DNA of 64,000 nt, from positions 1-64,000 of the forward strand of contig NZ_AUHX01000004.1 of the NCBI RefSeq assembly GCF_000423405.1. The letters are read 5' to 3'. How positions within the stretch are numbered: position 1 is the first letter of the stretch; the number at the start of each line of letters is the position of its first letter. The notes beneath the pieces were generated by a model. It was not told the origin of the DNA. It saw nothing but the letters and a program-made list of their open reading frames with translations, and ran no database searches. A program made the position numbers and the translations under genes. Of the stretch, positions 16,401-23,248 are shown one piece after another. The stretch is from Mesonia mobilis DSM 19841. GTDB taxonomy: Bacteria > Bacteroidota > Bacteroidia > Flavobacteriales > Flavobacteriaceae.

Positions 16401-16827
16401 TTTTTTCGGGCAATTCTACAAAACTCAACACAGCGAGTTCGTAGCTCTTCATACCAAAACCGGTAATCACTCCACTTGCATAAGGAGCGATATACGAATG
16501 TTTTCTGAAATTTTCTCTGGCTGAAGTATTAGAAATATGAACCTCAACCACCGGAATGTTAATTGCTTTTACCGCATCGGCAATCGCTACAGAAGTATGT
16601 GTGTAAGCAGCAGCGTTAAGTACCACTCCATCAAAATGCAAACGCGCTTCGTGCAATTTATCGATAATTTTTCCCTCGTGATTCGACTGAAAGTGTGACA
16701 ATTCTACTTCTCTCAACTTAAATTGAAGCGAAGTAAAATAATCGTTGAAGGTTTGCTTACCATAAACCTCCGGTTCACGTTCTCCCAGTAAATTAAGATT
16801 GGGACCGTTAATGATTAAAATTTTCAT
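16393..16827 (-). CDS. aroQ: Type II 3-dehydroquinate dehydratase
   Basis: The 144-residue protein has all parts of type II dehydroquinase: NGPNLNLLGEREPEVYG at the N terminus with the catalytic Arg and Tyr, NAAAYTHTSVAIADA, VEVHISN and REnFRKHSYI-type blocks. It dehydrates 3-dehydroquinate in the shikimate pathway. Two other shikimate genes, aroE and aroK, lie far away in the window, so the pathway is dispersed. Its TAA overlaps the start of the Dph6-like gene. Confidence 0.96.
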   Translation of the reverse strand: MKILIINGPNLNLLGEREPEVYGKQTFNDYFTSLQFKLREVELSHFQSNHEGKIIDKLHEARLHFDGVVLNAAAYTHTSVAIADAVKAINIPVVEVHISNTSARENFRKHSYIAPYASGVITGFGMKSYELAVLSFVELPEKND

Positions 16828-16839
16828 AGCGTTTAGATA

Positions 16840-17337
16840 TTAAAGTCCTACAGAAAGACCTACCATAAAGCTATTAAAATCTGCTGAAGAAAATGTATCA
16901 CTTCCTTGAGCTATTTTAAATCCGTAACGAGCGTGAACATAAATATTATGAAAAATATCGTAACCAACGCCAACACCTAAATCTAAACCTAACTGATCTT
17001 TAAACTCAATATTATCATCATCAGAATCGTTAAAAAGATAAGTAGCCTGCGGCCCTGCCTGAATGTTCAAATCTGAACCGGCTACATAATATTTAAGCAT
17101 TACCGGTAAATAAAGTAAGTTATTGTCGCTTACATTACCATATAATAATTCGGGCTGAAGTTTTAAGGAATTGCTAAATGACAACTCTGCATACAACCCG
17201 GCATAAAAACCAGATTCACCTTCGTCGGCACCATCTGCAGTAACATTTAAATAACCTCCGGAAATACCAAATTCTGCTTGAGAAAATACAGATTGAAAGC
17301 CTAACAATAGAATAGAGAGTAGAAGTAATTTTTTCAT
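16840..17337 (-). CDS. Small outer-membrane beta-barrel protein
   Basis: The 165-residue protein has a signal peptide (about residues 1-19, ending FSQA) and alternating amphipathic strands ending in an aromatic-free C terminus (MVGLSVGL). The segment NIQAGPQATYLFN closely matches NIQAGPQIGFLIN in the protein encoded at 19639-20265, so the two are paralogues of the porin-family beta-barrel group (OMP_b-brl_2 type). No substrate can be inferred. Confidence 0.82.
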   Translation of the reverse strand: MKKLLLLSILLLGFQSVFSQAEFGISGGYLNVTADGADEGESGFYAGLYAELSFSNSLKLQPELLYGNVSDNNLLYLPVMLKYYVAGSDLNIQAGPQATYLFNDSDDDNIEFKDQLGLDLGVGVGYDIFHNIYVHARYGFKIAQGSDTFSSADFNSFMVGLSVGL

Positions 17338-17365
17338 AAAATAAGTTCGTTAAAAGTGTTTTCTA

Positions 17366-17373
17366 CAAACTTA
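17366..17373 (-). promoter_or_regulatory. Candidate -7 box of the beta-barrel gene at 16840-17337
   Basis: On the minus strand TAAGTTTG fits TAnnTTTG, 28 bases before the start codon. The expected -33 position reads TTAG, which is weak. Confidence 0.35.
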
Positions 17374-17666
17374 ACAAATATCTTAATATCGACTAAAATA
17401 AATAACCGACTTAAAAATTAATGGATTATTACTTAATTCGAATAGATAATGGGTTGTTTCCGTAAAATCAATTACAATATACCATAACATATGGTTTAGC
17501 ATTTTTCTTAAAATTTAAATGAAATAAAAAATCAACCCTTTATTATATAAAAAAAAATCAACAACCGTGTTAAATAATCAAAACACAATAACACTAAATC
17601 CTTAAAAAACAACAATCTAAAAGATTACACGCTAAATTTCATTTTTTTATTTTCTTCTTAAAAGAA

Positions 17667-17674
17667 TAAATTTG
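17667..17674 (+). promoter_or_regulatory. Candidate -7 box of the beta-barrel gene at 17698-18288
   Basis: TAAATTTG fits the -7 consensus exactly and lies 23 bases before the ATG. Only T-rich sequence is found at the -33 position. Confidence 0.4.
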
Positions 17675-17697
17675 TCGAAAATTTAAAAAACATAAAA

Positions 17698-18288
17698 ATG
17701 AAAAAATTTATTTTATCTCTATTTGCTTTTGCTGCATTTACAGTAGCACAAGCTCAAGAAGAAACTGAAAACTTCGGTTTTAACGAAGGTGATATGTTTA
17801 TTTCTGGTTCTGTAGGTTTTGGTACGACAAAACTTCCTGACGATTCTAAGCAAAATCAATTTAATGTTATTCCACGTTTCGGTTATTTTATTTCTGAAAA
17901 AATTGCTGTAGGTGCAGAAATTGGTTATAGCAAGCAAAAAGCAGAAGACTCTTCAGGTAATGATATTTTAGATAACAGTACATTCAATATCGGAGTATTT
18001 GGGAGGTATTATTTTTTAAGTGACCAAAAGTTTAATTTATTTGGACAATTAGGTTTAGGTTACGGACATACTAAAGATATTGCAGATAACAAAGTGAACG
18101 GTATCAATGCCGATATTATGCCTGGGATCAACTATTTCATTTCAGAGCATTTTGCATTAGAAGCTACTTTTGGTATTTTAGGTTACTCAAGTGCTAAACC
18201 TGATATTGATGGTGCAGAATCTACAGATTCTTTCAACGTAGGTTTAAATATGGACGATATTAATTTAGGACTTATCTATAAGTTTTAA
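17698..18288 (+). CDS. Outer-membrane beta-barrel protein
   Basis: The 196-residue protein has a signal peptide (residues 1-19, ending AQAQ) and eight likely beta strands. The last strand ends INLGLIYKF with a C-terminal Phe, as in many outer-membrane barrels inserted by BamA. It resembles the protein at 18750-19346 in the layout of strands (GYFISEKIAVGAEIGYS versus GYFVIDNLSVGLEFMVS), so the two are likely paralogues. Function unknown. Confidence 0.85.
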   Translation: MKKFILSLFAFAAFTVAQAQEETENFGFNEGDMFISGSVGFGTTKLPDDSKQNQFNVIPRFGYFISEKIAVGAEIGYSKQKAEDSSGNDILDNSTFNIGVFGRYYFLSDQKFNLFGQLGLGYGHTKDIADNKVNGINADIMPGINYFISEHFALEATFGILGYSSAKPDIDGAESTDSFNVGLNMDDINLGLIYKF

Positions 18289-18315
18289 ATATATAATTCT
18301 ATAAGAAATTGGATG

Positions 18316-18341
18316 AGGGACTGTAAAAAGTCCCTTTTTTT
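18316..18341 (+). terminator. Rho-independent terminator
   Basis: A seven-base-pair stem AGGGACT / AGTCCCT with a short loop is followed by a run of T, 28 bases after the beta-barrel stop codon. Confidence 0.85.
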
Positions 18342-18546
18342 ATTCTATATAAAATCTTCAAAACCAATCGATCACTTGTAAATCGAAATTTATTTTACTT
18401 CACTTGAATTCGACCATTATAAGCTTCTAGATATTATAAATTTAAAATAGAATCTTTTTAGGTGAAATTTAGATCATGCCTCACTGAATTGCTGAAATTT
18501 CATTTTTATTAATTGATTATCCGTTATTTGTAATAATTAATTTCTG

Positions 18547-18633
18547 CGTCATTCTGAATTTATTTCAGAATCTCATATAATGCTAAAAATCAAAGCTTAT
18601 CAGATGAGACCCTGAATCAAGTTCAGGGAGACG
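18547..18633. repeat. Mirrored pair of REP-like palindromes
   Basis: The left element (18547-18576) reads CGTC, then a hairpin (ATTCTGAA/TTCAGAAT), then CTCAT. The right element (18603-18633) is the same design inverted: ATGAG, a hairpin (CCTGAA/TTCAGG), then ACG. The two sit 26 bases apart, so the pair can form two small hairpins or one long one. Confidence 0.8.
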
Positions 18634-18702
18634 AAACATTTTATGATGCATTACGGACATTCAATTTATTAATTACCAATTTTTTCCATTTAAAGCATAA
18701 AA

Positions 18703-18728
18703 AAAGCGAGAACCGAAGTTCTCGCTTT
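18703..18728 (-). terminator. Rho-independent terminator for the minus-strand beta-barrel gene
   Basis: An 11-base-pair stem AAAGCGAGAAC / GTTCTCGCTTT with tetraloop CGAA is flanked by A and T runs. It lies just downstream of the stop of the gene at 18750-19346. Confidence 0.88.
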
Positions 18729-18749
18729 AAAAATATAATTGATGATTGA

Positions 18750-19346
18750 TTAGAAATAAATCGAAAAACCTATACCTGCTCCGATAGCACTATTTTTTTG
18801 AACAAAATCACTTTCTTCTTTATTAGAAAGAGAAGCATTAAGATATTCAACCATTAAATCAATGGAAACGTTGCTATTAATAAAGTAGGCTAAACCAGCA
18901 TTAGCTCCAAAAGCTAAACCACTATATTTATTGATATCTTCTTCTCCACCGGCAGACATATATCCTACTTTAGCACCAACAAAAGGAGCTATATCAGAAT
19001 CACTTCTAAAAAAATAAGTAGCCTGAGGTAATACAGCAAAACTAGAAGATTTAAACTCAGATTCGTCACCAGACTCTTCATAAGTCTCTTTACTACTAGA
19101 AACCATAAATTCTAATCCAACAGATAAGTTGTCAATCACGAAATAACCAGCATCGGCTGAGAAATTAATATTTGAAATTTTAGTCTCTCCTTCTAACTCA
19201 TCACCATCAAATTCCGATTTTTGAGTATTTGAGTTAAATGAGAATGTACTACTACCTCCAAAAGTCCAATTACCTTTTTCAGTTTGAGCATTTACAGATG
19301 TCATTCCACAAACAGCGATTGCTGCGATAAGTAAAAATTTTTTCAT
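18750..19346 (-). CDS. Outer-membrane beta-barrel protein
   Basis: The 198-residue protein has a clear signal peptide (residues 1-20, ending VNAQ), a beta-barrel pattern and a terminal Phe in GFSIYF. It is paralogous to the divergent partner at 17698-18288. It contains acidic extracellular-loop candidates (YEESGDESEF) and the segment FFRSDSDIAPFVGAKVGYMS typical of OMP_b-brl proteins. Function unknown. Confidence 0.85.
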   Translation of the reverse strand: MKKFLLIAAIAVCGMTSVNAQTEKGNWTFGGSSTFSFNSNTQKSEFDGDELEGETKISNINFSADAGYFVIDNLSVGLEFMVSSSKETYEESGDESEFKSSSFAVLPQATYFFRSDSDIAPFVGAKVGYMSAGGEEDINKYSGLAFGANAGLAYFINSNVSIDLMVEYLNASLSNKEESDFVQKNSAIGAGIGFSIYF

Positions 19347-19376
19347 AATAAATTTGATTTGTTTTTAATTTCAAAG

Positions 19377-19384
19377 CAAATATA
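19377..19384 (-). promoter_or_regulatory. Candidate -7 box of the beta-barrel gene at 18750-19346
   Basis: On the minus strand TATATTTG fits TAnnTTTG, 30 bases before the ATG. The -33 element is not clear. Confidence 0.4.
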
Positions 19385-19570
19385 TATCGTTTTTACTGAA
19401 TACCGTTAAGTTAAAATTAACAAATTTTAAATTTAATTAACATTTTACTTATTAACGGTTTAATTTATAACTACTTAAACCAAAAATTTTAACATTATTG
19501 ATATTTTACGGAAAACCACATTTTTATAAAAATTTGATAAATTAAACTCTTTATTAATTCATTTTAAACA

Positions 19571-19606
19571 AAAAAAAGCCGATCTCATAAGAAATCGGCT
19601 TTTTTT
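19571..19606 (-). terminator. Rho-independent terminator for the gene at 19639-20265
   Basis: The stem AAAAAAAGCCGAT / ATCGGCTTTTTT encloses a ten-base loop and lies 33 bases beyond the stop codon. The remaining intergenic sequence between 19385 and 19570 is AT-rich and featureless. Confidence 0.85.
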
Positions 19607-19638
19607 GATTTTTTTGGTTAGTTATATTTTATGGATGT

Positions 19639-20265
19639 TTAGAACATAAACCCTACTCCTACTTGAAATACTGAATTTTTAATATCTGGGTCTCCAAAAA
19701 GATCTGATTCCTTAAATACATTAGTGAATCCATAATTATATCTTCCTTGAACAAAGAAACCACCATCAAACTTGTACTCTACCCCAGCTGCTAAACTAAA
19801 ATCGATATCTTCTGCCACATCAGTATCTATATCACCGGCATCATCGGTAGGTTGATAATCAATCTCTTCATTAATTAAAAATCCAATTTGAGGACCTGCT
19901 TGGATATTCAAACCTTTCACTAAATAGATTTTTGCTAATAAAGGTATTTGAATATAATCTAATTGAGCTTCCACGTTGTCATCGGTATCAAACTCATTGT
20001 TTTGGTCAATTTCCTCAATATCAAAACCTTGTCCAGAATATAAAACCTCTGGCTGAATAGAAAAACGCTCACTAAAAGGTATTTCCGCCACAAAACCTGC
20101 ATTAAAACTTGTTCTTGTTTTGGTATCACCAATATCATCTCCGGTGAGATTAGCAAAGTTTACTCCACCTTTTACTCCAATTTGTACTAAGTCTGAGTCT
20201 GCTTGTGCTTTTGCTCCTATAATAGCAAATAAACCTAATAACGAACTTAAAATTACTTTTTTCAT
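19639..20265 (-). CDS. Porin-family outer-membrane beta-barrel protein
   Basis: The 208-residue protein has a signal peptide (residues 1-20, ending AKAQ). Its mature part opens with VQIGVKGGVNFANLTG, the usual first strand of the OMP_b-brl_2 group, and it ends with a Phe (VGVGFMF). The blocks IQPEVLYSGQGFD and NIQAGPQIGFLIN are shared in altered form with the protein at 16840-17337. Several acidic stretches are likely surface loops. Function unknown. Confidence 0.87.
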   Translation of the reverse strand: MKKVILSSLLGLFAIIGAKAQADSDLVQIGVKGGVNFANLTGDDIGDTKTRTSFNAGFVAEIPFSERFSIQPEVLYSGQGFDIEEIDQNNEFDTDDNVEAQLDYIQIPLLAKIYLVKGLNIQAGPQIGFLINEEIDYQPTDDAGDIDTDVAEDIDFSLAAGVEYKFDGGFFVQGRYNYGFTNVFKESDLFGDPDIKNSVFQVGVGFMF

Positions 20266-20288
20266 AGTTTTTGTTTTTTTGTTTAATG

Positions 20289-20296
20289 CAAATGTA
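20289..20296 (-). promoter_or_regulatory. Candidate -7 box of the beta-barrel gene at 19639-20265
   Basis: On the minus strand TACATTTG fits TAnnTTTG, 23 bases before the start codon. A T-rich TTTTTTG lies upstream but at an unusually short distance. Confidence 0.4.
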
Positions 20297-20376
20297 ACTT
20301 AGCATTTCACAAAAAATTCTGAAGCAAAAACTAAAATATACTTAAATATTCAGCTGTAAATCTCTATTTTTAACGC

Positions 20377-21273
20377 GTGAAATGGCAACATGCACTTACC
20401 GATTATCAACATTACTTGCGCATAGAGAGAGGCTTATCTGCCAATTCTATCGAAAATTATCGCTACGATATTGTTAAACTCATTAATTATCTTGAAGAGC
20501 ACGAAATACAGATTTCTCCTTTAAAAATTTCCGAAGAAAAAATTCAGGAGTTTATTTATGAAGTTTCCAAATCGATGAGTGCGCGATCACAATCGAGAAT
20601 AATTTCGGGCTTACGCAGCTTTTTTGATTATTTGGTTTTCGAAGATTACCGCAAAGACAATCCGTTAGAATTAATAGAGTCCCCAAAGATCGGCAGAAAA
20701 TTACCCGATACACTTTCTACAGAAGAAATAGATCGATTAATTAAAAGTATCGATTTAAGCCATCCGCAAGGTGAACGGAATCGCTGTATTTTAGAAACTC
20801 TGTATAGCTGTGGTTTACGGGTTTCAGAATTAATAAAGCTAAAGCTTTCTGATCTTTATTTTGATGAAGGTTTTATTCGTGTAGTTGGGAAGGGCGACAA
20901 GCAAAGGTTGGTGCCAATAAGTCCGCTTACGGTAAAATACATCAATTTATATATCGATCAAATTCGAGTGCATCTTCCTATTCAAAAAGGTTTTGAAGAC
21001 ACCTTATTTTTAAACCGAAGAGGCAAACAGCTCACGCGCGCCATGATCTTTACCATTGTGAAACAAACTGCGGTAAAAGCGGGAGTGAAAAAGAAAATAA
21101 GTCCGCATACGTTTCGACATTCTTTTGCAACTCATTTATTAGAAAATGGCGCCGATCTGCGAAGCATTCAGCAAATGTTAGGTCACGAAAGTATTATTAC
21201 TACCGAAATTTACATGCATTTAGATCGTACACATTTAAAAGAAGTGTTAGAGAAATTTCATCCTAGAAAATAA
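20377..21273 (+). CDS. xerD: Site-specific tyrosine recombinase XerD
   Basis: The 298-residue protein has the N-terminal SAM-like core-binding domain (about 1-90) and a catalytic domain with all active-site residues: R148, K172, H244, R247, H270 and the nucleophile Y279. XerC/XerD-type recombinases resolve chromosome dimers at dif, and this single-protein type is standard in Bacteroidota. The start is GTG at 20377. No phage or integron genes adjoin it, so this is the chromosomal housekeeping copy. I see no dif-like site in this window. Confidence 0.93.
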   Translation: MKWQHALTDYQHYLRIERGLSANSIENYRYDIVKLINYLEEHEIQISPLKISEEKIQEFIYEVSKSMSARSQSRIISGLRSFFDYLVFEDYRKDNPLELIESPKIGRKLPDTLSTEEIDRLIKSIDLSHPQGERNRCILETLYSCGLRVSELIKLKLSDLYFDEGFIRVVGKGDKQRLVPISPLTVKYINLYIDQIRVHLPIQKGFEDTLFLNRRGKQLTRAMIFTIVKQTAVKAGVKKKISPHTFRHSFATHLLENGADLRSIQQMLGHESIITTEIYMHLDRTHLKEVLEKFHPRK

Positions 21274-21373
21274 ATTTAACCTTAGTTAAGTTTCGCTATT
21301 AAAGTTGTGCTAAACTCTTCCGTAGCTTTTGAAGTTTTAAGCTTTCCTATTATCTTCAAACAAAAACAAAAAA

Positions 21374-22324
21374 ATGAGAACTTTAAAATTTAAGAACGGA
21401 GATCAAATGCCAGCCGTAGGTTTAGGAACTTGGAAATCTGAACCTAAAATGGTTGAAAATGCTGTAGAACACGCCTTAAAAAATGGGTATCGACATATAG
21501 ATTGCGCTGCTATTTACGGTAATGAAAATGAAGTAGGAAATGCTTTTAAAAAAGTTTTTGATAGCGGTGAAGTAAAACGTGAAGACGTTTGGGTAACTTC
21601 TAAACTATGGAATAATGCACACAAAAAAGAAGATGTAATCCCTGCATTAAAACAAACCTTGAAAGATTTGCAATTAGATTACCTCGATCTTTATTTAATG
21701 CATTGGCCGGTTGCTTTTAGTCCGGAAGTAAAATTTCCTGAAAAAGATGAACAATTCTTATCGTTAGAAGAAGTGCCATTAAGTGAAACTTGGGAAGCGA
21801 TGCTTGAAGCCAAAAAACAAGGATTGGTAAAACACGTTGGGGTTTCTAATTTTAGTTCAACCAAACTAGAAAACCTTAGAAAAGAAACCACAGAAATGCC
21901 GGAAATGAATCAGGTTGAATTGCATCCGTATTTACAGCAAAACGATCTTTTAGAATATTGCAGTGAACACGGCATCAACCTTACCGCATATTCTCCATTA
22001 GGAAGTGGCGACAGAACCGAAGATATGAAAGCTGATGATGAACCGATTTTATTAGAGAATGAAGTCATTCAAAAAATTGCTAAAAAGCACAATGCAAGTC
22101 CGGCACAAATTTTAATTAAATGGGCAGAATTACGCGGAACGGCAGTGATCCCAAAATCAACCAATGAAGGTAGAATCGAACAAAATTTACAAAGTGTAGG
22201 TTATGAGTTAGACAAAGAAGATTTTCAAGAGATCGCAAAACTTGACAAACATTATCGCTATGTAAAAGGTGATGCGCAATTTGCCACCGAAGGAAATTCT
22301 TACGAGAATATTTTTGATGAATAG
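21374..22324 (+). CDS. Aldo-keto reductase
   Basis: The 316-residue protein has the AKR catalytic tetrad D43, Y48, K77 and H110, the family signature GYRHIDCAAIYGNENEVG, and the NADPH-binding block near the C terminus (AVIPKSTNEGRIEQNL). It reduces aldehydes or ketones in the cytosol and the physiological substrate is unknown. The length is the standard size for the AKR1-5 group. A second, different AKR begins at 63165. Confidence 0.93.
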   Translation: MRTLKFKNGDQMPAVGLGTWKSEPKMVENAVEHALKNGYRHIDCAAIYGNENEVGNAFKKVFDSGEVKREDVWVTSKLWNNAHKKEDVIPALKQTLKDLQLDYLDLYLMHWPVAFSPEVKFPEKDEQFLSLEEVPLSETWEAMLEAKKQGLVKHVGVSNFSSTKLENLRKETTEMPEMNQVELHPYLQQNDLLEYCSEHGINLTAYSPLGSGDRTEDMKADDEPILLENEVIQKIAKKHNASPAQILIKWAELRGTAVIPKSTNEGRIEQNLQSVGYELDKEDFQEIAKLDKHYRYVKGDAQFATEGNSYENIFDE

Positions 22325-22334
22325 TTGAGTAGAC

Positions 22335-22361
22335 TTGAGTGGTGAGAGTTGAGTGGTGAGA
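22335..22361. repeat. 14-base direct repeat (two units)
   Basis: TTGAGTGGTGAGA occurs at 22335-22347 and again at 22349-22361, giving a 14-base period that can also be read as two 7-base sub-units. It follows the aldo-keto reductase gene directly. Confidence 0.6.
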
Positions 22362-22477
22362 TTTTGATTATTTATACAAAGCTCCAAAGAACAATTCATT
22401 GGAGCTTATTTAATATTTGCATACTTAACTATTCTAAATTAATTTTAACTCTCTTAGTAAGAGAAAAAGCTTGTGTT

Positions 22478-22714
22478 ATGAATACGATAGAGATAAAAAA
22501 GAAATTAATTCAACAGATAAATTTATCATCTGATAAAACGCTTTTGAAAGAATTATATGAATACCTGAATCGAGAAAATGAAACTCAAGAGATTTTTGAA
22601 TTAAATGAAGCTCAACATCATTCCATAGAAAAATCTAGAAAAGAAGTAAAAGATGGAAAATTTTTAACTCATCAAAAAGCAAATCAAGAAATTGAAGAAT
22701 GGCTAAACAAATAA
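22478..22714 (+). CDS. Putative type II antitoxin for a ParE/RelE-like toxin
   Basis: Starting at ATG 22478, the 78-residue protein is mostly helical and charged, with a short N-terminal region (MNTIEIKKKLIQQI) and a C-terminal segment (KSRKEVKDGKFLTHQKANQE) resembling small addiction-module antitoxins of Bacteroidota that pair with ParE toxins. An earlier in-frame start at 22349 would add 43 unrelated residues. It overlaps the downstream toxin frame by 16 bases, a classic antitoxin-toxin arrangement. Confidence 0.75.
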   Translation: MNTIEIKKKLIQQINLSSDKTLLKELYEYLNRENETQEIFELNEAQHHSIEKSRKEVKDGKFLTHQKANQEIEEWLNK

Positions 22715-23001
22715 TTTGGTCTTTAACAGCACAACTTGATCGTAAAGAAATTCTCCTATATTGGATAAACAGAAATAAATCACGTACCTACAGTAAGAAA
22801 TTGAACAAGTTATTTATAGAAGCAATTCAATTAATAGCTGAATTTCCTTAAATTGGTAAACCTACTACTCATAAAACTGCTCGAACAAAAATTGTTCGCG
22901 ACTATTTAATTGTTTATGAATACGATACAACAAAAAATTAAATTATCATTTTAAGGATTTGGGATAGCAGGCAAAATCCTAATCTAATTTCGAATTATTG
23001 A
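22699..23001 (+). pseudogene. ParE/RelE-like toxin, inactivated by two in-frame TAA codons
   Basis: From ATG 22699 one frame of 100 codons can be read to TGA 22999-23001, but TAA codons fall at 22849-22851 and 22939-22941. The translation fits the ParE/RelE fold: IIWSLTAQLDRKEILLYW, FIEAIQLIAEFP, then IGKPT and IVRDYLIVYEY, ending ILRIWDSRQNP. The first stop stands where the family normally has Glu (FPEIGKP). There is no frameshift. The remaining 50-residue fragment lacks the catalytic C-terminal strand, so the toxin is probably dead and the antitoxin an orphan. Confidence 0.85.
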
Positions 23002-23035
23002 TTTTATTTCAGATTAGTCTTAATTATAAAGCTCA

Positions 23036-23063
23036 TCACTCCGGACTTGATCCGGAATCTCAT
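23036..23063. repeat. REP-like palindrome
   Basis: The element contains the hairpin TCCGGACTTGATCCGGA followed by ATCTCAT, matching the design of the elements at 4133, 18547 and 24757. Confidence 0.75.
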
Positions 23064-23106
23064 CCTGCTAAGAAAACCAAAATATTCATTATAAAACCCA
23101 AGCAAA

Positions 23107-23130
23107 CACTTCGACTCCGCTCAGCGTGAC
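23107..23130. repeat. Second type of short dispersed palindrome
   Basis: CACTTCGACTCCGCTCAGCGTGAC has the short hairpin arms CGCT and AGCG and resembles intergenic elements common in flavobacterial genomes. Only one copy is seen here. Confidence 0.45.
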
Positions 23131-23143
23131 AAAAGATAATTAT

Positions 23144-23177
23144 AAAAAAACTCCCGAAATGATCGGGAGTTTTTTTA
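23144..23177. terminator. Bidirectional rho-independent terminator
   Basis: A 14-base-pair stem AAAAAAACTCCCGA / TCGGGAGTTTTTTT separates the toxin-antitoxin locus from the convergent pepD gene. Confidence 0.85.
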
Positions 23178-23183
23178 TTCGTA

Positions 23184-23227
23184 ATGCTGAACTTGATTAA
23201 CTACGTTGAATCTTTGATTTCAGCATC
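23184..23227 (+). repeat. Left arm of an exact 44-base inverted repeat around pepD
   Basis: The segment starting ATGCTGAACTTGATTAACTA and ending TTTCAGCATC is repeated as its exact reverse complement at 24811-24854. It is also itself an imperfect hairpin with GCTGAA and TTCAGC ends, so it looks like a REP element with an enlarged loop. Confidence 0.9.
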
Positions 23228-23248
23228 ACATCAATGAAAGTTAAAACA

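Larger units (their letters stand above)
17338..17697. other. 360-base intergenic region between divergent beta-barrel genes
   Basis: The gap is very AT-rich and holds two candidate -7 boxes, one for each divergent gene. No open frame or strong hairpin was seen in the middle. Confidence 0.55.
18289..18749. other. 461-base intergenic region with terminators and a palindrome pair
   Basis: This gap between two convergent beta-barrel genes contains a terminator at each end and a mirrored pair of REP-like palindromes in the middle, all listed separately. No open frame looks coding. Confidence 0.65.

Noticed and set aside
20377-21273. xerD as an integrase of an inserted element
   Set aside because: It has the length and motifs of the housekeeping dimer-resolution recombinase, and no attachment repeats or mobile genes flank it.
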